Origin: Symbiodinium natans
Lineage: Eukaryota; Sar; Dinophyceae; Suessiales; Symbiodiniaceae
NCBI GenBank assembly: GCA_905221605.1
Contig: CAJNDS010002499.1
Coordinates: 150,001 to 214,000 of the forward strand
Direction: 5' to 3'
Length of the DNA stretch: 64,000 bases
Every line of letters begins with the position of its first letter. The stretch's first letter is position 1. This document shows, piece by piece, positions 46,216 to 57,500 of the stretch. The translations under genes and the position numbers were made by a program. The notes under the pieces are model-generated. The model was given only the letters and a program-made list of their open reading frames with translations. It was not told the DNA's origin and searched no databases.

Positions 46216-47029
46216 CTCAGGAATTGACAGGATGCAGAGTTGGACTGGCGGTCTTGCTTTACGCATGGCGTTCTTTTGTCACGTGGTGACGTGGTCTGTC
46301 CCAGGACAAATTCCGGTGATGCTCCGTGTTCTTGGACGCCTTCGTGACGAAGGTTGCACTTGGTTGGACGTCCATTCGTTTGTTTACTGCGTTTTTCTGC
46401 TGAATCGATTTTGGACTCGCCGCCAAGAATACCCCAAGCCTCAAGTTGCCATAAAGGCCGTAAACCTCTGCCCAAGCCCGTGTTACATCCTGCAGACCAT
46501 GTGAGATCCTTAAACTTTTTAGCCCCAAAGCCCGCCAAAGCCCCAGTCAAGTTTGACATCCGGTTCAGCAGTGAAGGTGGGAAGCCTTGCAGTGTTGCAG
46601 GAATTTGGAAAGAAGGCGTGCCGGGAAGAAGGCGGAGAGACTGCCAGATTTCCACCCCATCATCCAGAGCCAATGGAAACCACCCTGCCAGCCCAAGGCC
46701 TTAAGAAGCCAAATCTTCAAATCCTGTCGATCTTGCAAACTACTTACCGCTGGAAGCGTTCTTTCCAAACTCAAGGAACCTATAAATTTTGGGTTCGCCA
46801 ACACGTATAACACGTGCAGAATCTGGGTATCCGGCTTCATGAAGCTGAGAGCCCGTCGCGGCTCATGGCAGGGGAGATGGGGAGAACTTGGCAGGGTGGG
46901 GGGGGGGGAGGAGGGCTGACTTTGGGGGGTGGCTTTGGGGGCTGAGTTTTCTCTCGCTGTTTGTTGTGCTTGGGGAGGGCCTGCGGATGGCCATGCTTGT
47001 TTCTTGCCTTTCAGGGGCGAGTTGGCTTG

Positions 47030-47095
47030 GTTGAGTGCAGGAGCTTGCGAAGCTGCAGCTCCAGGGCCCTGAGTGCTCCCCGACAGCGTTGGAAG
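47030..47095 (-). CDS. Candidate leucine-rich helical exon
   Basis: After a TCGAAAG acceptor the frame reads 'FQRCRGALRALELQLRKLLH'. Leu spacing fits a coiled coil. The donor is probably AA|GCTCC or a little downstream. Confidence 0.33.
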
Positions 47096-47689
47096 CTTTC
47101 GAGCCGGACAGGATTCCAAAAGACGGTCATGATAATAACAGAAAGCCCTCTCGGGCCTTGAAACCCCAAGCCCCAAGCCGCAAGCCAGTTAGTCCCTGAA
47201 CGCTTTAGCCCTACAGAAAGTCAAGGGTTGTACAGCTGCTTGCAAGAGGTGCTTCGTGTTGCAAAACTACACGCATAGGACATAGGAGAAATACCAGACT
47301 GGATGTATGCTAGTGCAAACCATTCATCCAACGTAGAAACCTTAACCCTACGCCCGTGAACCACTCAACTCTTTTGATCGACGCCGGTCGGAGCCGAGCC
47401 GGCTCCATTTCAGCCAGCTCATGCGAAGATGGCGCGATTGGCAATGGTGTCCTTGGTCCAAACCGTGAATTTTAGGGATTCGAGCGAACCTACGCGGCTA
47501 CGCAACCATGCAACCCATGCAATAGAAACCCAAACTTTATGAGACCCCACTTTGACTTTGACAACATTTCCTGACTGCTTGGTTAAGAGTTAACACATGG
47601 GGAGGGGAAGGGTTTGCCCTCGAGAGCCGAAGCCGCTGATCTCTTGACTCGCGGACCTCTTGACCCTGAACCCTGGCAGCACATGCCAC

Positions 47690-47761
47690 AAACCCTAAAC
47701 CCTAAACCCTAAACCCTAAACCCTAAACCCTAAACCCTAAACGCCCTAAACCCTAAAAACC
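47690..47761 (-). repeat. Interstitial telomeric array, CCCTAAA orientation
   Basis: About ten CCCTAAA units with one insertion (AAACGCCCTAAA). Confidence 0.95.
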
Positions 47762-48740
47762 CTCATCCAGCCCAAAGCTCGATGCTCAGCTTCCGCCCCA
47801 GTAGGAAGCCGAGGCCGAGGAAGACCACGGTGGGCCGTGCGCGCACCTCCGGGGGCTCCGTGAGGGCTCCGAGGGCCCCTTATAAACCTCAAAGGGGGGG
47901 CCGCGTCGTGAATCCGATTCGAGGGCTCCGGCTCACAGCTTTGGGATTTTGGGGAGAGCGTGCAATGTGAGAGTTGAAGCATGCTTGCCAGAGCCCAGCT
48001 TGCTTTTTGAGTATAAGACGGGAGCACGGCCCGAGCACATGTGCAGCGATCTGGCACCTCGGACGGAGGCCGCGCCCAGCGCCCAAGGCCCTCGTCGAAG
48101 CTGTTGCCGGCCTTGCGCTGGTCAGACGCTCAACGCACTGTTAGCACCAAAAAGCCAGACTTTGACCTCGCTCGAACACTCAGAACATTCAGGGTCTGCA
48201 GCGCCAGAGTTGAATTTACATGCACAGGTTCTCACAGGTTGCCGGAGCAGGTTGCGCTGTGCTCGAAGGTAGGAAGTGCGCAGGAAGGCTACAGGAAGTG
48301 GCATCTCTAGGAGACTCTAGGGCCCTTACATTGAGGCCTCTTAAAGGAAGAGGTCTGAGCCCAGCATCCGAAGCATAGTGCTTTCGAAGAATGGGTCTGT
48401 GACCGTGCAGCCGTTCACGGCCTTATGGCTATACCATTCTGCTAGGTTAGTGTGACCTTCGTATCGAGGGCCGGGGGACGCTGAGGACGATCAGGGCGAA
48501 ATTGTGAGCAACTGTCCTGTTGAATGTCTGCTCTCAAGGTCCCGACGGGTGCCGAAAGCAGCTCCACAGAACCTGCGCCCGGGCCCAGCTCCTGCGAGTC
48601 TCTTCGATTCTCTGAGGGTCGCATGCGCAGAGATGCAGGCTAAGGGTCTAACTATGTCTAATTCTCAGTTCAGAAGTGTTGCTTCGGGTTTAGGATTTAG
48701 GGCTGTAAGTTCGGGGCTTGACATCTTTGAGGACATCCTT

Positions 48741-49502
48741 TTACGGGCAGCCCTTCTGCTCAACCGGACTTGGCCGTTCTTCTCTCGGGCTTGTTGCTTT
48801 GCTGAAGAACTGAATGCGCCGTGTTCCCTTGCGCCTCGCAAGGCTTAATGACACTGTGGGCATGAAGGCTCTGGCGGCCATTGCTTCAGGGGCAAGTTGG
48901 ATAATAACGGCATTCGGCTCCAGCCGTCCACCGCCCTTCCTCAACTTCTTCCATTCATTTGACTCCACGACAACAGCATCAGAAGAGAGCCCATTGTGCC
49001 CCCCATTTCGAGACATCATGCTGCAGCCAGGGAGCCACAGTTGGGTAGACATTCCTGGCAGAGGGTAAGGCCATGATGAAGATCCCAACTGCAAGCTGAA
49101 CAGTGAAGGATGGGATTTTGATTGGATGCATTCGAGATTCCTCCTTCGTTCCGATAACCTCAGCAATGCCCCCCCACGTCGAAGCTCGCAACGCTGAACT
49201 TCGTTAAATGCCAACCAGTTCATTCCGCGACCTGGACACCCGCAAGTTCGGAAAGCCGTGTTCGCAACTATGGAAGAACCTACCACAAGGAAAACACGGG
49301 CAGCAGGCCAAATTTGTAAAACCTCAGACGACAGTAGCCAACATGCAAGGGCTGTCCAACGATCCAATATTCTTCGCGCAACAACTCGCCTAGCGCCACC
49401 CCCTTCAAGGCCATTTCGTGCCCAGGAAAGCCCCCACAAGCAGCAAAGTAAACCCAGCAGAATAGGTGTAAGCCTGTATTGGCCTTCCCCCTCTCGGGGC
49501 AC
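48741..49502 (-). CDS. Long open frame, 253 codons, unrecognised
   Basis: One of the longest minus-strand frames not made of repeats. The best coding-like segment is near 48850-48985: 'SDAVVVESNEWKKLRKGG', then 'RLEPNAVIIQLAPEAMAARA'. An upstream hydrophobic stretch ('TPILLGLLCCLWGLSWA') could be a signal or membrane helix, but may be intronic. Probably one or two real exons inside a longer chance-open frame. The plus strand is open at 49258-49629. Confidence 0.33.
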   Translation of the reverse strand: MPREGEGQYRLTPILLGLLCCLWGLSWARNGLEGGGARRVVARRILDRWTALACWLLSSEVLQIWPAARVFLVVGSSIVANTAFRTCGCPGRGMNWLAFNEVQRCELRRGGALLRLSERRRNLECIQSKSHPSLFSLQLGSSSWPYPLPGMSTQLWLPGCSMMSRNGGHNGLSSDAVVVESNEWKKLRKGGGRLEPNAVIIQLAPEAMAARAFMPTVSLSLARRKGTRRIQFFSKATSPREERPSPVEQKGCP

Positions 49503-50003
49503 CTTCCGCCGCCCTTGCCAGAAGCTTTACCGCTGGCAAACTTCGCACGAAGGCTTAGATTCCAAGGTATACGGCCCTTTGTGGCCTAGCTCCGAAGCAT
49601 GCCGAAACCCTCAACTGTCCCGGTCCTAGCTGTGTCGAGGGGGCCCGGAGAACGAACAGCCTGGCGGTGTGGGTCTCAAAATTGAAGGCGCAACTATTGG
49701 GATGGTTGATTGATGCCTTGGCTCCCAGTCTGCGCACCCGGACAAATCCGTCGCAGGATCATTCTGAACGTCCCGCGTCGGGCCTACTGTCACTTCGAGG
49801 TTCTTCACTCCAAGTCTACTAGTCAAAGTTTCATCCATGCACCCACAATGCCCATGCACGCCATCCCTACCCCCAAACTCCACCGTGGTGCCCTGTCATG
49901 AGTGACTCTGTGCTCAACTACTTGCCTCCTTACTGAACAGCCCGACACCTCGATCATGGCCCTTCAGCGCGCTTGCAGGCATGGAGGTGCGTGGCAAACT
50001 GGC

Positions 50004-50345
50004 TTAAACCAAGGCAAAACCATCTCCAAAAGCCCAGCTCTGAGACTCTAACTCTAAGGGCCGTAGTTGGTGGTGGAACTGTATCGGTTGTTGGACCCGA
50101 ATTCGAGACCACGCAGCCTTGCCACCATTGATCCGCCAGAGCACGTACCCTGAGCCATCCTCTGACAAGAGACATTCGACGAGGTCCTGAAAGGGCTTCA
50201 GATGCTTTCGAACTGTAGTGGGGGCTGGGAGATTTCCGAGCTTTACAAACCTATCTTCATAGATCATAAGGCGATTCCCTGATGAGGAACTAGTTGTGGC
50301 TTGTGACTGCAGATCTAGGCTTCGCCAACGTCTGCCAAGCAGCAC
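50004..50345 (-). CDS. Candidate exon(s) downstream of the PPR gene
   Basis: The frame includes 'NRLMIYEDRFVKLGNLPA', 'VRKHLKPFQDLVECLLSEDG' and 'SGYVLWRINGGK', the last ending at an AAG|GCTGCG donor-like site. Good coding character; it could be a non-PPR C-terminal domain of the gene at 51.5-60.3 kb or a separate gene. Not joined to either. Confidence 0.4.
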   Translation of the reverse strand: MLLGRRWRSLDLQSQATTSSSSGNRLMIYEDRFVKLGNLPAPTTVRKHLKPFQDLVECLLSEDGSGYVLWRINGGKAAWSRIRVQQPIQFHHQLRPLELESQSWAFGDGFALV

Positions 50346-50814
50346 CCGATCTCAGCTCACCTGGCCAGGTGACCCCAAACTCCCCCAACTCCCGCCAAAA
50401 CTCCCCCCCAAACGCCGGCCTCCCGACTTCCGAAGCATGAAAGCATGAATCCCTCTAGGAACAGCGCATTCCTGTGCAACATGTTGCGGTTTGGGGTTTA
50501 GGATACATCAAGCCACGGCAACAGCAACCACAAAGAAGCCGAATTAAAACCAGACCAATCCATTACAGTAGGTTGTACGAGCTGGAAGCTAGTCGGGACA
50601 CGTCCCCTCAGCGCTTGAAGCCTGAAACCTGCATCAGCAAGGAGGGCCTGGATACGCTGTTGCCTCCTGCAGGCAGGGTCCAGCTGGTTGATGCGGGCTT
50701 CGCAGTCAGTTCTGGGACTCGGGTTTGGGGCTTGAGTTCTGGGTTTGGGGCTTGAGATCGGGAAGAAGGGTGCTTTTGCACATGGGTAGCGGGTTGTTGG
50801 GAGATCGTCGTTCT

Positions 50815-51000
50815 TCAGGTTACCAAGATCCTGACGACGGCATCGTGAAAACTTTCCAAGCATGCCTGGATTTCGGAGTTCGGGCTGAAAGTGCTGGGCT
50901 CTGGTCTTAGGTCTGCTCGATCGGAGATGAGAAAAGGCCTGAGACGCTCCAGAAGTGGATCAGAAGCAGTACCTTTGTACTGCACGCTTTGACACCTCAC
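50815..51000 (-). CDS. Candidate exon between the PPR gene and the 50.0 kb frame
   Basis: The frame reads 'SDPLLERLRPFLISDRADL' and 'SEIQACLESFHDAVVRILV'. It may be a 3' exon of the PPR gene. No PPR signature in it. Confidence 0.33.
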   Translation of the reverse strand: MRCQSVQYKGTASDPLLERLRPFLISDRADLRPEPSTFSPNSEIQACLESFHDAVVRILVT

Positions 51001-51555
51001 CCTTTCCCCATTTGGGGCTCGAAAACTGCGGGACGGCTCACGCCCGGACAGGTCTTTAAATGACCGGGGCCCCTGGCTGCAAGAACCTGTAGGACACTTT
51101 CCCGCTACATTTGCCCGCGCCTAGCCCGGTGGCACGATGCTCTTGCTGTCTTTGGATGCACAGTCGAATTATCTTCGCAGTCTTCTCTCGAGAAATGGGG
51201 TGGTGGCAGCTTCAACAAGATGTGAAGCCCTGCTTAGGACGGGTTGAGCGCTTGAGCAGAAGGCTACAGTAGACTGCAGGCTGCTAGCCGAAAATGCAAA
51301 CCCCTCTACGACTCTGCGAGTAGCAAGCCCAGCTCACACCAAGCAGCTGATCTGTGCCAGCCTTCAAAGGTTCAGCGCACGTGCTGCCGAAACACCAGGA
51401 AACCCTCGCAACCATGAACAGGCGTTGAAGAACCATAAGTTTTGGGCTTTTAAAGTTAAAGGACCCTAAGCTCTTTACAGTTGCACCTTGTTTTCGTAAG
51501 CTTTGTATTTCAGACTCTTGGCCTTTCCAAAAGCATCCGCAACTCGAAGCAGCAC

Positions 51556-54500
51556 CCCGCTGACTCGCACGAAGCCACCGCGGAGGCCAGTGTGATCGCG
51601 TTCCTTGCGAGGCCCCAGGGACTGCCCTCCCCCGCCCCTGCCCCGCCCCAGTTCTCAACTCACAACACACACAACACACCCACACACCCACACACCCACA
51701 CACCCACACACCCACACACAAAGAGTGCTGTGCACCCATTTCATTTGTTATTTTCGGTGAAGGCGAAGAAAAGGAGCGCCTCAAGAACACAACAGGTGCA
51801 CAGCTGAAAGGGCCTTTCCCCTCTTAGCAAATCCCCTACGCTATTCCACATGTTTGAATTAAATGCTATAAGAAACGCAGAACATGGAAAGGGGCTCTTT
51901 TCTCCCCCTTTTTTCCACAGGTTGGCTCAGACCCAAGTCTCGGCTCCAGGGCGCTCGCGGCCATGTCTGCGCACAAGTGCAGCACCCGCCGCCACTCACC
52001 CGCCTCTGAGAGGAAGGAGGAAGCGAGGAAGGGAGGAAGAGAGGGATTTGTGTTTATGGTTTCTTTCTTCTCACAGACTCTCACAGACCCCCCCCCCCCC
52101 CCCCCCCCGCAAATTGAAACATACTAAAACCGCGCTCTCAAAGCCCCTCAAGCCGCAGCCCTCACATCCCTGAGAAGCGCACCCACAAATCGTCACACCC
52201 TGATCTGGGACCTGTTGGCAGGCGCCAAGAGCAGCAGAGAAGGCTGCTACGCCAGGCTCGAGGCTCTCCCTCCTTCGGCACTGGGCATTTGAAGATGTAA
52301 ATGCACTTCGGTTGGGAAGCATGCGGGAAGCTTATGCCAAAGCAGAACTATCAGAACGTGGGAGGATAGGAAGATAGTCATGTCAGCACCCGAGCACAGG
52401 CAGCTTGAGAAGCCCGTGCGATGCGTGCCTTGATCTGTTCAGGAGGTGGAGGGCGCCAGGCCACTGAGAGGCCTTCCTCGGGCTCTTGCAAGCAGCCCCC
52501 CAAGCAACCACTCCCTGTCATTCATGAGGCCATTGCAGAACTTGCTGTGCTTTGGTCCAATCTAGGCCATCTAGGCACCAAAATCATCAACCATGAGGTA
52601 TACACCCAAGAACCCACACAAATACCCAAGCAATTTGGAGAATTTAGGAAGGTCACGGAATGTCACAGACATCAAGCCGACAGATGATTGCAAGCAAGGT
52701 GCCCGCATGCGCTGATGGCTGCGCTTCTGAGTCCAGAGTTTGACAGTTAAGGGTTTGCATCAATTCTTGGTTTGGGCTCGGTGCTGTTCGGTGCGAAAGT
52801 GTAAAATCAAGAAGCTGCACACATTACATCAGCGACTGTGGATTCACGGGAAGCGGTGTCAGGCGCTGTGAGCCCTACATCAAACCCAGCTGAAGCCCTC
52901 ACCTCAAGCCTAGTTTGGTAAGCTCTGAAGGCCCAGAAAAGCCCCCTGATCCAAATAGAGTCCGGAGCACAAGGTGATCAGGTTCACCCGCAGTCCCTGG
53001 TGCTCCGCTGTTGCCAGCAACTGCAGGGCCCGCCGCCACTCCGCTGCCTGGCACGGTCGACTTCGTGCCCGTTCCAGCTCGCACATCTGGCGAGGCCTCT
53101 TTAGGTCAAGTAGAGTCTTAGCATGCTTCATCCCGGGCCAAACGTAACATACAGATATTCTTAGATCCTTGCAGCAATCCCGAAAACTGTCGAGACGGTG
53201 CCTGCTCGCACGCGCTGATGGCCGCGCTGCAACTTGTCACGTCTGCCTGTAGCCGCCAGGCCTCCAAAGGGTGACATGAAGGCGAGCACCGCCAGGCGCC
53301 CTAGCTTCAACCCACGCTGGCTCAATCAATAGCCACCTCTCAAAATACCCAAATCACCAACGCTCAGCGAAGATTTCTTGAAGTTTCTGAGCTTGCGCTG
53401 GGCCGACAGGAGGCCTCCAGGTCAGCCAACAGCCTCAAGGCTTCTTCCCACCGCACGGCCTTCTCCTGAGAATCGCGGGGTTCGAAGTTTTCAGGATCCT
53501 CACGTTTAGTTTTAAAACTGTTAAACGCAAGCTCCTCCAAACAACAAGTGTCAGGGCTGAGGGAGCATGAGGTTTACAATTTTATGGAACACTTAAGACT
53601 GCACCAAACAACCTCGTCGGACCCTTACTTTCACCCTTACAGTTGCCAGCGGACAAAGGACATGATCGGAAATGCCTGTGGTGCACTGGCCTCGGGTACT
53701 GTACTCCTGGGTTAGAGAGATGATGTACTGGCACTGCCATTCTGTCATCCGCCGCGACTACAGGAATACGTGCGCACGATTCAACGGACTTAGATTCGAC
53801 AGAGGCTGCAGCTGCTAACCGCTTGTTACCAGCGGCCAGCCCCAACGGAAATGCATGAGGTACAACATGGGAGTAGTCGATATACCACGGTCTCGGTGCA
53901 AATGCGAATTACAGCTCGTTTTGGATTTTGAGCAAGTTATGCATAAACCAAAATGGCCCAGAGAACCCGACCCCAGACCCCAGTTCACCTAGTTCACGTG
54001 AGGGTCGCATGCGCTGATCCCGGCGCTCAGCACCACGATGTTGAGGCGCAGTTGGCAGGCCCGGGCTGAGGCCAAAAGCGCCAGGGCTTGATCCCACTGG
54101 CTGGCCTCCGATTTGGGTTTGGGTTCCTTGCTTTGGGGCTTCTTTGGGCATTGAAAGGTAAGGCTTGGGGTGCAGGGCATGCGCACGTCATGCGTCGAAA
54201 CCCACGAGAAGGTGGCATTTTTGAGGGGAAGCCAAAACAGGTACAAGCCAAGAAGCCAAAACCCTGAACCGCCCTCTGAGCCGCTGAAAGCCAATACCAA
54301 AGAAGGGCCCGCACAAGCATGACGAACCCCCAATGAAGCTAAAAATCCCCTCTGTAGGCCTTTAGTAACACCAAAGAAAGGCACACTAAGCATGACAACC
54401 CCCCCCCAAAAGCCACCTTGACGCCAAGCAAGCCCTTCTGTTAGCCTTCTCGCACGCGCTGACCGCGGCCCCGCAAGTCACCACATCTATGGCCAGCTGC

Positions 54501-57500
54501 TGCTGTTCTGCCCCGGCCACCAGCAGGAGCGCCTGACAAGCTTCCACAAGTTTACTCGGTGCCCAGGGCTTTTAAGCTCGCAGCGTGCGCTCTTGGTACT
54601 GTGTTTTTGGTTCCACACAACCACAAAGCAGTTCATGCACGAAGCAACAAATTCCTGAACAGCGCGATGAAGAAACATGGAAAAGCTGTAGCAGGACGTA
54701 GAACAAAAGAGAGCGGCGCATGTTGCCGAAATAACCAGTTCCCACTGCTCAGCTCCCACAACTACTGCCGGCCTCCTGCCATTGCTCCCCTCGGCCGCAT
54801 GCGCTGATAGCAGCGTTCCTGGGCTGGCCCCCTGTTCAAAAGGGCCCTGGCTCTGGGAGTGCAGATTGACAGGGCTTGAGGTGCCAAGGTTGGTGAGGTC
54901 CGAAAACTCTGTCGGATGCACACGGAGAAAGTGAGGGAAAATCTCATCTTTGGGCGCGAAGAAATCAACGTCCTGCCTCCTGAAAGAGACTTGTTGACCG
55001 TTCGGTGATCATGAAGTTCCTACAGCAGACTCCGAGAACCGGAACCTCGTTCCATGCCGTGGCTCACAGCAATAATGCTCCGTGGAAGGCGCCGAGTGCC
55101 CATCTCACCCAGAAGCTGCAGGGCCACCGAGGCCTCGCAACGATCTTCGGGGTTTGGGTTCTTGCGGTGTTTCCATGCCTAGGGCTTCCAGGGGCTTAGG
55201 AGGAGGTCAAGCCATATCACTCTGCCTTACCGCGTCCCCTCTCACCAAAGGCCTCCTCCCCCTCGAGGGGTTTCAAGGGTCCATGCTGCATCTGATCCAT
55301 GCTCCGTGCCGCTCAGCGCCGCTGAGAAGCAATGGCGTCCGGGAGAACCGAAAAAGAGCCGCGCTCAGTGCAGTGCAGGGCACGTTTGAAGACGAGGGCA
55401 AGGGTCCAACACCCCGAGGCAATGGCCCCATAATGGCACCCCCTAGGGCAGTGGGGGCCAAGCGTCCAACCCTCGAGGCAAAACAGGGCGCAGCACAGCT
55501 GGGCATGGCAGTGGGCGGTGGGGCACAAACGTCTGCAATACCCAGACGGTCCACTGGACAGAAGGGGCGCAAAGGCTGGGCTGTCAGTTGCAGAGGTTTC
55601 GACCAGAAAACGCGCAAGCGCGACGAGAAAGCAGGCATGTAAGGCCTGGAAAGCAGGAGCTGTACTGCAGTCGCAAAGCAATGAAGGCAGCAGGGCCGTG
55701 GCGGCAAAGAAGCGGCAGCCGGCAGAAGAGCCCAGAACACAAGAAGCTGCCCCCAACGCCGTGAATGTCAAAAGCCAAGCCTATGTGGGGGGGGATGTGA
55801 GCCATGGCAGCAAACAAAGAACAAATGCGAAGGTGGCAACGCCACACAACCAAAGAGCAGACAAATTCGAGACTGCCACGGGCAACCGATGTAAAACCAC
55901 CGAGAGCCCAAACCCAGAAGCCCAGCAGCCTGCATATGCCGACCCACCACTAAGACTGCTCAAACCCCCCTCACCCCGGTGCCTGTCCGTCACAAGCGCT
56001 GAGGGCAGAGACGTAGGAGATCACGTCAGGCTGCAAGCCCCTGGTCTCGACCTGGTTCAGGGCCGGACTGTTTCTCGGGCTCTAGATTGGGGCAGGAAGA
56101 AGCATCCTACGATAAGGCTCCCTGAGGTGGCAAAGGGGGCCCAGGTGCGGGCGACAATTGGCCGCACACAGATACTTTGGATTTGAGTTGAGGAGCTGTG
56201 AAGAGGTTTGAGGCATGTTCTAGGTGCATTGGCTTCGTGAGTCAGCGGGCTTTGCTGGAACCCCAAGCTGCCTGCCGCAGGAGCTCCAGAGCAAGGCGCC
56301 AGTGCCCACCTTGCTCCTTGGGACAAAACAGGACAAAACGGGAAGTGGTAAGCTCACCACACCCTCATCGCGGATAAGGATCGTCTACCTCAAGAAGGAC
56401 AAACCGAACTTGTCTCAACTCTTGCATCGCAAGAATGCTGTCAAAGACAGCGCGAGCTGATTCAGAGTGAGCAAAAATGGAAGATGAACCAATTACGAGC
56501 ATAATTATACGAAGTGCACAAGTTCCGTGGGTTCAGAAACCTCCGGGCCCCCGGAAATTTCGAGCGGGAAGGCATGCTACATGAGGTAGGCCTACCCCTT
56601 GTACCCATAGGCATGAGAGGTGCCAACTGCTGGCATGCGGCTGTTTTGGGGTTCTAGACCTACAAGCAGAAGCTCAAAAAAAAAAGGAGCCCGAGATTCG
56701 AGGGCGCGGAGCGCGAGGTTGTACGTGAAGACATCGGGCTTCAACTGCTTGGCCTGGGCCGCTCTTCAGAGCGAAGGTGAGTTCCAGGGAGCTGAGCATG
56801 GCTCTCCAGACTTGGATCCTAAGAATTTTAGGGGGGGGTCGCGGGCTCCAGAGCTGAAGCACAAGCTCCCTGAGAAGTGTAAGGAACATGGGTGTGTGTA
56901 GGGGTGTGTAGCTTCGCCAAGTTTACGCACCCTCGGAACCTACCCAAGTCTCCGGACTTCAAGATTGTGCAGTCCGGAAGTCAGGATGATACTCCCAACA
57001 GGTATGCAAGCACTTCTTGCGAATAAATGTGGGCCAAATCGAAGTCGGGGAGAGGATTTGGGTCGCTGGAAGGCCCCTCCCCCCTGCCTCGAGCGTCTCA
57101 AGCAAGCCACAGCTTAGCAGCCACAGGCCAGGCCCCTGGCCTCGCTGAACTGCCCCTAAAAAAAAGAGGACAATTCTGAAGTTTACCGGGCTTTCCCCTG
57201 TTGCAGCCTTTGATGTAAGCTGACATGGCAGAAGCCCTGGGCTGAAAAAGAGGTGATCTTTCGGCCCAAAACCCAACCAATCCTCGATGCAAGAGTTGCA
57301 ACATTCTCCAGCACCTTCAATATCTTCAATCAGGCTCAGTGGCAGGCACAGATACCCGTGTTGAATGTCACGATGTCAGGAGCTAGAGATGTGGCTTCGG
57401 TCTCCTGTCGGAGTCCAGCAGAACTCTTTCAAGGGCTTGGGATTCTGGCTTTTTGCTGTGGGTGTTGCTGAAGCTTCTTCCAGGGCTGGTGAGGGAGGAG

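Noticed and set aside
46008-46673. 221-codon minus-strand frame taken as a whole gene
   Set aside because: The convincing part of this interval is a 23-codon exon in another frame with good splice sites; the long frame is probably its shadow.
55082-56186. Plus-strand frames of 186 and 222 codons
   Set aside because: They lie in a T-poor stretch open in all frames, carry no recognisable motif, and overlap PPR exon 8 and part of exon 9 on the other strand.
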